From NCBI GenBank assembly GCA_016191245.1, contig JACPOY010000006.1:1-64000 (forward strand): a stretch of 64,000 bases of DNA, given 5' to 3'. Shown in pieces: positions 53,011 to 61,048 of this stretch. The position numbers were made by a program, and so were the translations under genes. How positions within the stretch are numbered: the first letter of the stretch is position 1; every line of letters starts with the position of its first letter. The DNA is from Gammaproteobacteria bacterium (GTDB lineage: Bacteria; Pseudomonadota; Gammaproteobacteria; Berkiellales; Berkiellaceae). The notes beneath the pieces are model-generated. The model had not been told where the DNA came from. It worked only from the letters and a program-made list of their open reading frames with translations, and ran no database searches.

Positions 53011-53712
53011 ATGAGACAGGTACCTATCGTTTATTTAATTATTGGCTCCGGCCGAATGGCAAAACATTTTTGCCATTATCTTTCACTTCTACACATTCCT
53101 TATCTTCAATGGTCAAGAAGCAAGCAATCAGAACAAAAATTGCAGGCGCTCGTACAAAAAGCTACTCATATTATCCTGTTAATCAGTGATGCTGAGATTG
53201 AAACTTTTGCAAAAAAAATAAATAAACATGATCATCAGATCCTAATTCATTTTTCAGGGCAATTATCTTTACCTCACATTTTTAGTGCACATCCTTTAAG
53301 TACATTCACACATGAATTGTATAATAAAGAGGATTATGATCGCATTCCCTTTGTTCTGGAAGAAAATAGTAAAACACTGAATGAGCTTTTACCTGGATTA
53401 CCTAATGCTTCTTATTATATTCCTTGCGCATTAAAATCATATTATCACGCAATATGTGTATTAAGTGCTAATTTCACTTGCATTTTATGGCAAAAATTTT
53501 TCCATGAACTGGAAAATACCTTATCTTTGCCACCTTCTATCGGACTGCCCTATCTTCAACAAACCATGCATAATTTATTAAAAAATCCTCAAGGGGCACT
53601 CACGGGTCCCTTGGCTCGTAATGATCAAAAAACGATTCAAGCGAATTTACAAGCTTTAGAAAATGATAAATTTTTAGATGTTTATCAATCCTTTGTTAAA
53701 ATTTTCCAATGA
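53011..53712 (+). CDS. panG: PanG-type ketopantoate reductase (Rossmann/DUF2520-like)
   Basis: The N-terminus IVYLIIGSGRMAKHFCHYL has the GxGxxA/G nucleotide-binding loop of a Rossmann dehydrogenase. The C-terminal part, with ALKSYYHAICVLSANFTCILW and GALTGPLARNDQKTI, is the helical domain of the DUF2520/6PGDH-like group. It is unlike PanE in sequence but lies 9 bp before panB and then panC. PanG of Francisella, a non-PanE reductase, fills this step there. The protein would reduce ketopantoate to pantoate with NAD(P)H. Starts at 52987 and 52999 are also in frame; 53011 gives a normal N-terminus just outside the repeat. Confidence 0.75.
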   Translation: MRQVPIVYLIIGSGRMAKHFCHYLSLLHIPYLQWSRSKQSEQKLQALVQKATHIILLISDAEIETFAKKINKHDHQILIHFSGQLSLPHIFSAHPLSTFTHELYNKEDYDRIPFVLEENSKTLNELLPGLPNASYYIPCALKSYYHAICVLSANFTCILWQKFFHELENTLSLPPSIGLPYLQQTMHNLLKNPQGALTGPLARNDQKTIQANLQALENDKFLDVYQSFVKIFQ

Positions 53713-53721
53713 GAGGTTTAC

Positions 53722-54525
53722 ATGAATGTACTTGATTTTCAACGAATGAAGACCCAAGAAGAAAAAATCAGCATGGTGACTTGTTATGATTTTTGGTCGG
53801 CTCAAATTTTAAATAAAAGCAATATTGATTGTCTATTAGTGGGTGACAGCGCAGCGATGGTAATTCATGGGCATAAAACTACTGTTCCTGCTACAGTGGA
53901 TATGATGCTCAATCATATCCATGCTGTCAGCCGTGGCGCCCCCAATAAATTCATTATCGGCGATATGCCATTTTGTTCATATCGAAAAGGGCTCTCCCAA
54001 ACAATGCACACTGTTGATGAAATGATGAAAGCCGGCAGTCATGCCATTAAGCTGGAAGGAGCTGATGATAATCTTGAGATCATTTCTCATATCGTGAAAT
54101 CAGGGATCCCTGTCATGGGACATCTTGGATTGACGCCGCAATCATTTCACGCATTAGGTGGTTTTAAAGTTCAAGGAAAAGATGAGCAAGCAGCTTTAAA
54201 GATCAAAGCTCAAGCGCAAGGATTACAAGATGCCGGCTGCTTTGCCGTTGTACTAGAATGCATTCCCTATTTACTTGCTAAAGAAATTACAGAGCAACTA
54301 GCTATCCCAACAATAGGCATTGGTGCTGGCCCCTATACATCGGGTCAAGTCCTGGTATTTCAAGACTTACTTGGGTTACAAAAAGAGATAAAGCCAAAAT
54401 TCCTCAAAACCTATCTGCAAGGTTTTGATTTAATGACCGAATCACTCAATCAATTTGATAAAGAGGTTAAAAATACAACCTTTCCAAATATTCAAGAGCA
54501 TTGTTTTCAAGGAAAAGTTTCATGA
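53722..54525 (+). CDS. panB: 3-methyl-2-oxobutanoate hydroxymethyltransferase PanB
   Basis: This 267-residue protein has the PanB motifs: MVTCYDFWSAQIL, LLVGDSAAMVIHGHKTT with the Mg-binding Asp, DMPF, AIKLEGA, MGHLGLTPQSFHALGGFKVQG and the catalytic Glu in LECIP, then PTIGIGAGPYTSGQVLVFQDLLG. It transfers a hydroxymethyl group from methylene-THF to alpha-ketoisovalerate, the first step towards pantoate. GAGG precedes the ATG. Its TGA overlaps the panC start (ATGA). Confidence 0.95.
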   Translation: MNVLDFQRMKTQEEKISMVTCYDFWSAQILNKSNIDCLLVGDSAAMVIHGHKTTVPATVDMMLNHIHAVSRGAPNKFIIGDMPFCSYRKGLSQTMHTVDEMMKAGSHAIKLEGADDNLEIISHIVKSGIPVMGHLGLTPQSFHALGGFKVQGKDEQAALKIKAQAQGLQDAGCFAVVLECIPYLLAKEITEQLAIPTIGIGAGPYTSGQVLVFQDLLGLQKEIKPKFLKTYLQGFDLMTESLNQFDKEVKNTTFPNIQEHCFQGKVS

Positions 54526-55316
54526 AAGTGATATCTTCTATTCAAGAATGGCAAGCTATCAGAAGATCTATCTCCCCCCAAAAGAGTATTGGCTTTGTAC
54601 CCACTATGGGTAACCTTCATCAAGGACATGCTAGTTTGTTAAATAAAGCACGCAATGAAAATGATTTTTGCGTGTTAAGTGTTTTTATTAATCCTACTCA
54701 GTTTAATGATAAAAATGATTTTGAAAAATATCCAAAAACCTTTGAGGAAGATGTAAAACTTGCATCTGATTGCCATGTTGATTTTATTTTTTTACCCCAA
54801 GCCAATGATATCTACCATGACAATTACTTATATCAAATCTGTGAAAGCAATATCAGTAAGCTACTTGAGGGTAAACAACGACCAGGTCATTTTGATGGGG
54901 TCTTAACTGTTGTCATGAAATTATTTAACTTAGTGAAACCTCATCGCGCTTATTTTGGTGAAAAAGATTATCAACAGTTATTACTTATCAAAGGGATGGT
55001 CGAGGCATTTTTTCTTAATATAGACATTGTGGCCTGTCCTACCGTTCGGCTTTCTAGTGGACTTGCACTAAGTTCTAGGAATAATCGCCTGAATGAAGAA
55101 CAAATTGATAAAAGTAAATTGATTTCACAATTACTTACATCAGGTTTACAGCATCATGAGATAAGAAGACAGCTTGAAACACAAGGTTTTGAAGTAGAGT
55201 ATGTACAAGAATGGCAGAAACGGCTATTTGCAGCCGTTAAGATTGGAGATGTTAGATTAATAGATAATGTTAAGATCCCTGATCTGATTTCTGACATTGC
55301 CGACAAAGATTTGTAA
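54522..55316 (+). CDS. panC: Pantothenate synthetase PanC
   Basis: The 264-residue protein shows FVPTMGNLHQGHASL with the HxGH motif of class I-like adenylate-forming enzymes, VFINPTQFNDKNDFEKYP, the FGEKDYQQLLLIKGMV loop and the LALSSRNNRL motif. It joins pantoate and beta-alanine using ATP. The ATG at 54522 sits in the ATGA overlap with panB, so an in-frame ATG at 54501 was rejected. panD is not in the window; beta-alanine must come from another locus. Confidence 0.95.
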   Translation: MKVISSIQEWQAIRRSISPQKSIGFVPTMGNLHQGHASLLNKARNENDFCVLSVFINPTQFNDKNDFEKYPKTFEEDVKLASDCHVDFIFLPQANDIYHDNYLYQICESNISKLLEGKQRPGHFDGVLTVVMKLFNLVKPHRAYFGEKDYQQLLLIKGMVEAFFLNIDIVACPTVRLSSGLALSSRNNRLNEEQIDKSKLISQLLTSGLQHHEIRRQLETQGFEVEYVQEWQKRLFAAVKIGDVRLIDNVKIPDLISDIADKDL

Positions 55317-55458
55317 CATTCAGCTCGATGTACCAATCCAACTCGTCATCCCAATATTTAGCAATAAAGCACCGCGTGCAACGCTCACATACATTAATAA
55401 CGTCATCTTCAGCGTTTTTTGAAATTTCAGGCTTGGTTTTATTTATGACCAGACTCAT
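55270..55458 (-). CDS. Small zinc-ribbon-like protein
   Basis: The 62-residue product has CERCTRC (about 24-30) and CRQC (about 52-55), two Cys pairs that could hold one zinc. GGAG five bases before the ATG at 55458 is a good ribosome-binding site, which is why this frame is called though it is short. Its 3' end overlaps the panC end by 47 bp in antisense. Bacterial rubredoxin-like and ribbon proteins of this size have varied roles; the function is unknown. Confidence 0.55.
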   Translation of the reverse strand: MSLVINKTKPEISKNAEDDVINVCERCTRCFIAKYWDDELDWYIELNVTNLCRQCQKSDQGS

Positions 55459-55568
55459 TGTATCTCCATTTAGAAAACTAGCCTATCTTGATTTCTATCG
55501 TAGGGGTATTCTATAATCTTTTACGACTGAAATCGCGTGTAGTAACTACTTTATAGAAGGCAGAGAAG

Positions 55569-56342
55569 ATGCTTATATGTCTGGACGTGGGAAATACACA
55601 TATCTATGGTGGCATATTTGATCACGATCAATTGTCCTTTCAATTTCGATATCCAAGCAAAAGTTGTTGCACCTCTGACGAGTTAGGTATTTTCTTAAAA
55701 AGTTATTTAAGAGAAATTGGACTTGGGCCTGAAAAAATTAAACATGTGTCATATTCATCTGTTGTGCCATCACTGGATTATTCCATTCGCTCTGCCTTTG
55801 TAAAATATTTCAATATCGATCCTTTTATACTGCAAGCAGGTGTAAAAACTGGCCTACAAATTAAATATAAAAATCCAGGCGAAGTTGGATCAGACAGAAT
55901 TGCTAATGCCATTGCCGCGTCAAACCACTTTCCGCAAAAAAATATTATTATTGTTGATTTAGGAACAGCCACTTCATTTGAAGTGATAGCTTCAAGTGGC
56001 GCTTTTTTAGGGGGTGCGATAATTCCTGGCTTACAGATGCAAATGCGAGCATTAAATGAGAAGACCGCCAATTTACCACCAGTGCGCATTTTAAAACCTT
56101 GCGCTGCGCTTGGCCAATCAACAGCATCTAATATTCAATCTGGTTTATATTATGGGCAAAGAGGCGCAATACGTGAGTTAATCGCCGTCATTAGCCAAGA
56201 AATGTTCAAGGGCGAACCGTTAGTGGTGGTTGGTACAGGAGGTTTTGCTCATCTATTTGAAGAAGATAATTTGTTTGATGTGATCTTCCCTGATCTCGTT
56301 TTGCAAGGCTTGCGAATCGCTTTTGAAAAAAATAAAACTTAA
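55569..56342 (+). CDS. coaX: Type III pantothenate kinase
   Basis: This 257-residue protein starts MLICLDVGNTHIYGGIF, the phosphate-binding loop of CoaX. It also has HVSYSSVVPSLDYSI, GSDRIANAIAAS and VDLGTATSFEVI with the catalytic Asp. CoaX phosphorylates pantothenate, the first step of CoA synthesis. Together with the panG-type gene, panB and panC, it makes this a pantothenate-to-CoA locus. AAGGCAGAGAAG precedes the ATG. The 3' end overlaps the convergent UIM gene by 4 bp. Confidence 0.93.
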   Translation: MLICLDVGNTHIYGGIFDHDQLSFQFRYPSKSCCTSDELGIFLKSYLREIGLGPEKIKHVSYSSVVPSLDYSIRSAFVKYFNIDPFILQAGVKTGLQIKYKNPGEVGSDRIANAIAASNHFPQKNIIIVDLGTATSFEVIASSGAFLGGAIIPGLQMQMRALNEKTANLPPVRILKPCAALGQSTASNIQSGLYYGQRGAIRELIAVISQEMFKGEPLVVVGTGGFAHLFEEDNLFDVIFPDLVLQGLRIAFEKNKT

Positions 56343-56863
56343 AGATTTTTTTTACGTTTAGGTTTTCTCTCAACATTCGTATCTTTTTCATTTGTATCGG
56401 TAGTATTGGCAGTAATAGCTGTCACAGCCGTTTTTGGCCCTTCTTGCATAAAAGTGATTAATCCCTTTGCAGAATATTCTTTAGTAGATTTCTCATAGGA
56501 CTCTAAAGCTTGAAAGGAATTATCCCAATGCTTTTGGGCTTGCAAGGCCAATACACAATTTTCAATTTCTTCACTTGGGACTTTTAATATAAATCTCAGC
56601 TGGCGAGTGAGCAATATTGTCTCTTTTTCAGAATGAGGGCTAGGGCACGTTGAATTATTTGGTGTTGAGGTTGGTATTGTCGTTAGTATTGGCTGGCTTT
56701 CAAGAGATAATGCTATCGCTTTTTTGAACTCTTCATCTTCTTCATTATCAAGTGTTGGTTTATCCTTTATCGCGATTTCTTTTCTTTTTTGTTCTTCTTC
56801 GTATTCTTTTTGTGAAGCTTCAAGTGCTTGAAGTAATTCAGGATCTAAATCTTGGCCTAACAT
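56339..56863 (-). CDS. Tandem ubiquitin-interacting-motif protein, putative effector
   Basis: Residues 6-20 (LDPELLQALEASQKE) and 41-55 (EEDEEFKKAIALSLE) both fit the UIM consensus 'acidic-x-acidic-hydrophobic-xx-Ala-hydrophobic-xx-Ser'. The Ala/Ser pairs are Ala13/Ser17 and Ala49/Ser53. UIMs are single helices that bind the Ile44 patch of ubiquitin and are eukaryotic. A disordered Ser/Thr/Pro linker, a helical part (about 85-140) and a very basic end ERKPKRKKNL, like a nuclear localisation signal, follow. There is no signal peptide. It would be expected to bind ubiquitylated host proteins, possibly in the nucleus. It lies after ispG on the same strand with a hairpin between them. Confidence 0.65.
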   Translation of the reverse strand: MLGQDLDPELLQALEASQKEYEEEQKRKEIAIKDKPTLDNEEDEEFKKAIALSLESQPILTTIPTSTPNNSTCPSPHSEKETILLTRQLRFILKVPSEEIENCVLALQAQKHWDNSFQALESYEKSTKEYSAKGLITFMQEGPKTAVTAITANTTDTNEKDTNVERKPKRKKNL

Positions 56864-56873
56864 ATTCGACTCA

Positions 56874-56915
56874 CTTAATAAGTGTTAGTAAAATAGCATC
56901 CTAACACTTATTAAG
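56874..56915 (-). promoter_or_regulatory. Perfect 15-bp inverted repeat in front of the UIM gene
   Basis: CTTAATAAGTGTTAG (56874-56888) pairs with CTAACACTTATTAAG (56901-56915) over a 12-base loop. On the minus strand it lies 20 bp after the ispG stop and ends at the AAGTGAG that probably binds ribosomes for the UIM gene start at 56863. It could be an ispG terminator, an operator or a translation-controlling stem. There is no U-run after it. Confidence 0.6.
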
Positions 56916-56934
56916 CATGAGTGAAAGTCCGAAA

Positions 56935-58185
56935 TTAAGCGGCAATATATTTTTTATTGATATAATCTTCAATTATTTCAATAAACTCACCCGCGATATT
57001 CTCACCACGTAGGATTTTGTATTTTTGACCATCAACAAACACAGGAGCAGCTGGACTTTCACCCGTACCTGGTAAGCTAATACCAATATCGGCATGCTTA
57101 CTTTCACCAGGACCATTAACAACACATCCCATCACAGCGAGTTTAAGATTTTCTACACCTTGATATTTTTCACGCCAAATAGGCATGTTGTCTCTTACAT
57201 GGTGCTGAATTTTTTGCGCAAGTTCTTGAAAGACTGAGCTTGTGGTACGTCCACAGCCTGGGCAAGCAGTTACCATCGGGGTAAAGGCGCGTAACTCTAA
57301 CGATTGTAAAATTTCCTGGCAAACTTGCACTTCTTTGGTTCTATCGCCACCTGGTTCAGGCGTTAAAGAGGCACGAATGGTATCGCCTATTCCTTGTTGT
57401 AATAAGATAGCAAAAGACGCAGCCGTGGCAATAATACCTTTGCTATCCATCCCCGCTTCAGTTAATCCTAAATGCAGCGCATAATTACTTCTACGAGCTA
57501 GTTCAATATAAAGCGAAACAAGCTCTTGTACTTTGCTCACTTTACAAGCCAATATAATTTTATCTCTTCCCATCCCCATTTCTTCTGCTTGTTTAGCACT
57601 TGCTAAAGCAGAAATAACCAAAGCTTCTCTTGTGACTTCTGCCACATCTTTAGGATTGGCAAGTTTAGCATTTTCATCCATTAATTTAACAACGAGATCT
57701 TGATCTAAACTGCCCCAATTGACGCCGATTCGAACAGGTTTATCATGCTTTAATGCCACTTCAACCATGGTGCTAAAATTGACATCATGTTTATCACCAA
57801 ATCCAACATTACCAGGATTGATACGGTATTTTGCTAAAGCCGTGGCACAATCTGGAAATTGCGTTAATAACTGATGACCAATATAGTGAAAATCACCAAT
57901 TAATAATGGTTCGTCCCAACCCATTTGTACAAGACGTTCATAAATATGTGGTACCGCTTTAGCTGCTTCTTTATTATTGACAGTAATACGGACTAATTCA
58001 GATCCTGCTTTATATAATTCATAAGATTGTTTTGCGGTGGCTTCAACATCCGCCGTATCCGTATTGGTCATTGATTGAACGACAATTGGTGCGCCACCTC
58101 CAATCACAACTTTGCCTATTTTTACTGGCACAGTCATATGACGTTTTTGTAATAAAGCTCCAATAAAGCGCTGATCGGTTGTCAT
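56935..58185 (-). CDS. ispG: 4-hydroxy-3-methylbut-2-enyl diphosphate synthase IspG
   Basis: This 416-residue protein has the TIM-barrel part with [16 protein letters not shown] and VNWGSLD. The [4Fe-4S] domain carries cysteines in ACPGCGRT and in [10 protein letters not shown]. IspG makes HMBPP in the MEP isoprenoid pathway, using electrons from flavodoxin or ferredoxin. The sequence has the insertion of the longer IspG forms ([17 protein letters not shown] region is standard). It is a housekeeping gene and reveals use of the MEP route. Confidence 0.95.
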   Translation of the reverse strand: MTTDQRFIGALLQKRHMTVPVKIGKVVIGGGAPIVVQSMTNTDTADVEATAKQSYELYKAGSELVRITVNNKEAAKAVPHIYERLVQMGWDEPLLIGDFHYIGHQLLTQFPDCATALAKYRINPGNVGFGDKHDVNFSTMVEVALKHDKPVRIGVNWGSLDQDLVVKLMDENAKLANPKDVAEVTREALVISALASAKQAEEMGMGRDKIILACKVSKVQELVSLYIELARRSNYALHLGLTEAGMDSKGIIATAASFAILLQQGIGDTIRASLTPEPGGDRTKEVQVCQEILQSLELRAFTPMVTACPGCGRTTSSVFQELAQKIQHHVRDNMPIWREKYQGVENLKLAVMGCVVNGPGESKHADIGISLPGTGESPAAPVFVDGQKYKILRGENIAGEFIEIIEDYINKKYIAA

Positions 58186-58358
58186 CGTTCAAACCTCAAA
58201 ATAAGTTATAAAACTGGTACACAAAACATTCGTTGTGCAAAATTCTAGCATGATTAATGAACAGTCTCACTTTTATACAAAAATTGTTATGAGTTATTAG
58301 ACTATATACGGAGTCAGGGAATACCCTTTAAGTAAGCGCAACAAACAAGGACAATGGA

Positions 58359-58613
58359 ATGCAGCCTTTAACCAAAAGCAAAAATACCAAAACAGTCTTG
58401 GAACAGGATAATAAAAAAGAAACCCTTAGCTTTTACCTTCATCATTTAGAACAACTCGATAAACTATTTAAAGTTATTGAGTTGCTGAAAAAAGAAAATA
58501 AACAATTAAGACAAATGCTAAAAAATAATACCGTAGAGAATGTGCCAGTCATGGATCCAGCAGGTCATGCAAAACCAAAGATAACCTGCTGGAAATTTGA
58601 AAAAGAAGAATAA
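58359..58613 (+). CDS. Small coiled-coil protein
   Basis: The 84 residues have a basic start, a heptad-like helix (HLEQLDKLFKVIELLKKENK... about 29-56) and a short end with Pro, His and one Cys. No family was recognised. The ATG at 58359 follows AAGGACAATGG. It converges on the next gene with only 3 bp between stops. Confidence 0.55.
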   Translation: MQPLTKSKNTKTVLEQDNKKETLSFYLHHLEQLDKLFKVIELLKKENKQLRQMLKNNTVENVPVMDPAGHAKPKITCWKFEKEE

Positions 58614-58616
58614 AGT

Positions 58617-59192
58617 TTATCTTCTTTTTCTTACGGGGGGCCGCTTTGGAGCAACTTCTGCTTGATCATTTGCAGCAACAGAAGTGGGTTCAGGTTTATC
58701 TTCGGGACGTGGTTTAGCACCTACTTTACCGGGAGCATGCTTACGTCCAACCGCTTCATAATATTGTGTCTCAATATCTTTTTTCTCTTGGACAGCTATA
58801 TCTAAAGCTTTATCTGATTCTTCACGAAGCGTTTTTATTTGCTTGTCCAATTCACCTAATTGATTTTCTAAATCATCAGCTCGGTGTAAATTATTTGTTG
58901 CAATATTTTCGGTGACTTGAAACAACCCCGCTCTTACCAATAAAGAGGACATGAGCCCAACCATTGAAGCAACAGCGCCTGTGGTTAGCGCTAAGACCGC
59001 AGTGGCTGAAAAGCCTTCCAATGAGGAAAAAAAGACTGGAGCCCATTTCAGCATGCCATATGCTGGTATCAAACCTGTTAAGGTTAACCCTGCCCAACCA
59101 CCTGCTCCCACTGCAAGCCCTATTGGTAACGCCCACTTCATCCATGAATACCACCAAGGAAATGAATCATTTTTCTTTTTAGATTCTGCCAT
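58617..59192 (-). CDS. Hypothetical membrane protein with coiled coil
   Basis: The 191-residue protein has two to three hydrophobic segments (about 17-42, 48-64 and 67-90), then a charged coiled coil (about 100-145, with DDLENQLGELDKQIKTLREE), and a basic Pro-rich tail ending RPPVRKRR. The order hydrophobic hairpin plus coil is like the proteins at 1793, 36495 and 38107, but no residue-level homology is certain. There is no cleavable signal peptide. Confidence 0.6.
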   Translation of the reverse strand: MAESKKKNDSFPWWYSWMKWALPIGLAVGAGGWAGLTLTGLIPAYGMLKWAPVFFSSLEGFSATAVLALTTGAVASMVGLMSSLLVRAGLFQVTENIATNNLHRADDLENQLGELDKQIKTLREESDKALDIAVQEKKDIETQYYEAVGRKHAPGKVGAKPRPEDKPEPTSVAANDQAEVAPKRPPVRKRR

Positions 59193-59389
59193 AATCTACA
59201 CCTCAACAAAGGTAACTCCCTAACACATCGCTATGGGTTTCAAGCCATAGTCGCGGGATAGTCTAAACAACAAATTTCTAACTGAAAATACTTCTAGTTA
59301 AATTCTTTTGTTGTGAGTCGATACTAATGGGGATATGAAAAATATTAAGTCTGTAGTTATGTACAGTTAAAGCCGGAAGTAGAGAAGGC

Positions 59390-59602
59390 ATGCAAATGAA
59401 AAATCTCAGTGATTATAATAAGTTTGTTCAGTCTCTTGAATCAAAAGCTAAAAATGGACTTTTCTTTCATCGCATTAACGATCAAATTTATATCACTGAT
59501 TTTACTCATAAATTGTTAGGGATCTGGGAAATCAATCCAGGTGCACCTCTTCTATATAAAGATATTCTTAAAAGTAATATAAGTAATAGTCTACTTCCTT
59601 AA
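59390..59602 (+). CDS. Small hypothetical protein
   Basis: The 70-residue product starts at ATG 59390 (or 59396), with AGAAGG upstream. It has a mixed helix/strand pattern (FVQSLESKAKNGLFFHRIND) and no membrane segment, Cys or low complexity. No family was recognised. It lies about 100 bp upstream of rpoS on the same strand. Confidence 0.45.
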   Translation: MQMKNLSDYNKFVQSLESKAKNGLFFHRINDQIYITDFTHKLLGIWEINPGAPLLYKDILKSNISNSLLP

Positions 59603-59704
59603 GGCCTCATTAAAGAATCCGACAAAATAGGCCGACAAATGAATTGTTAGTCGATGGAATGGAACTCCGCATTTTCACATCGCAACTAAATGAGGTCATC
59701 ACTT

Positions 59705-60697
59705 ATGTATGATAAGTGGAATTACGGAGTTAAAAAAAGCATCCCTGCATGCTCTGATCCTTCGCAAACACAAGAATATGAAGAAACCTTGCCTGAGCAA
59801 ATTGATGCAAATTCTGCAAATGCTAATATTATTGAAAACGCTGAAAAAGAATATATTTCAAGTGAACCCGTTGATTTAATAGAGCAATATTATAAAGAAA
59901 TTCGTGCGTCGAATTTATTAACCAAAGAAGAAGAAATTTATTACGCAAGACGCATTCAGCAAGGTGATATTGCAGCCAAACATCAAATGATTAAATCTAA
60001 TCTTAGATTGGTTGTTAAAATAGCCAAGCGCTATATTAAAAGCGGTATCCCCATTCTCGATTTGATAGAAGAAGGTAATATTGGCTTAATGCGCGCTGTT
60101 GAAAAATTTGATCCTGAAAAAGGATTTCGGTTTTCAACCTATGGCGCATGGTGGATCCAACAAACCATTGAACGTGCCATTATGAATCAATCTCGTACTG
60201 TTCGCGTTCCTGTTCATGTTGTCAAACAAGTGAATGCATGTTTACGAAAGGGACGAGAATTAACCAAGCAATTAGATCATGAACCACGCGCAAGTGACAT
60301 CGCCCATGCTATGCAGCGTACTTCTGAAGAAATTGAGCAAATGCTATCGTTTAATGAAAAAACCATTTCCATGGATTCGCCGATTTCGGATATGATTGAC
60401 AAACCGCTTATCGATACTCTACACGATAATCAAGATTACGATCCTTTGCATCGCTTTGCCAAAATGGATCTTAAAGAAAATATAGAACGTTGGTTAACGC
60501 GACTTTCTCCTAAACATCGCGAAGTCGTGATTAGACGTTATGGTCTACAAGGACATGATGTTTCCACGTTAGATCAAACCGGACTTGAAATAGGTTTGAC
60601 TCGAGAACGAGTCCGCCAGTTACAAACCGAAGCTTTAAAACAACTCAAAAAACTTATCGAAAAAGATGGTGAAAACGGCCAGACCTTACTTAATTAG
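59705..60697 (+). CDS. rpoS: RNA polymerase sigma factor RpoS
   Basis: After an acidic N-terminus, regions 1.2 to 4.2 of a sigma-70 protein follow: DLIEQYYKEIRASNLLTKEEE, the region 2 core NLRLVVKIAKRY and LDLIEEGNIGLMRAVEKFDP, FRFSTYGAWWIQQTIERAI, region 3, and the region 4 helix-turn-helix with IGLTRERVRQLQTEALKQL. Length (about 330) and the region 3 motifs fit RpoS rather than RpoD or RpoH. RpoS controls the stationary or transmissive phase in Legionellales. The ATG at 59705 follows GAGG; an ATG at 59690 has no ribosome-binding site. nlpD, often upstream, is not present. Confidence 0.9.
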   Translation: MYDKWNYGVKKSIPACSDPSQTQEYEETLPEQIDANSANANIIENAEKEYISSEPVDLIEQYYKEIRASNLLTKEEEIYYARRIQQGDIAAKHQMIKSNLRLVVKIAKRYIKSGIPILDLIEEGNIGLMRAVEKFDPEKGFRFSTYGAWWIQQTIERAIMNQSRTVRVPVHVVKQVNACLRKGRELTKQLDHEPRASDIAHAMQRTSEEIEQMLSFNEKTISMDSPISDMIDKPLIDTLHDNQDYDPLHRFAKMDLKENIERWLTRLSPKHREVVIRRYGLQGHDVSTLDQTGLEIGLTRERVRQLQTEALKQLKKLIEKDGENGQTLLN

Positions 60698-60807
60698 GCG
60701 TTTTATCATCTTAATCTGACCTTTAATCGATATTTCTATGAATATCATTTACTATGTTATCTAGCTACAATAGTATTCGCTTATCCTAAATAACCAAGGC
60801 AAATGAC

Positions 60808-61008
60808 ATGCTCTTTCAATGGCAAAATTATATAAAGCAAGCGGTTAGCTTCGTTGTCGAAGAAACCTGTGCACTTGCAATTGAAACTAGTTTACCCCCC
60901 ATGGGTGGCCTTGAAGCGCTTGTTGCCAATACGACTGGCCAGTATGCTGCAAAAGTAGCTGATCGACTATTTGATGATTCTGTTGCCGCTTATCAGAACC
61001 TCCGATAG
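60808..61008 (+). CDS. Small hypothetical protein
   Basis: The 66-residue product (MLFQWQNYIKQAVSFVVEET...) looks helical, with Ala-rich parts and no Cys. AAGGCAAATGAC stands before the ATG. No family was recognised; it lies between rpoS and rmuC on the same strand. Confidence 0.45.
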   Translation: MLFQWQNYIKQAVSFVVEETCALAIETSLPPMGGLEALVANTTGQYAAKVADRLFDDSVAAYQNLR

Positions 61009-61048
61009 AATAAAGGATGTTTTGTAGTTAAATTGTTGGCTAAACTGT

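Noticed and set aside
52794..53189. 131-residue open frame through the 69-bp repeats
   Set aside because: It arises because the repeat length is a multiple of three; it overlaps the panG-type gene in another frame and has no clear ribosome-binding site.
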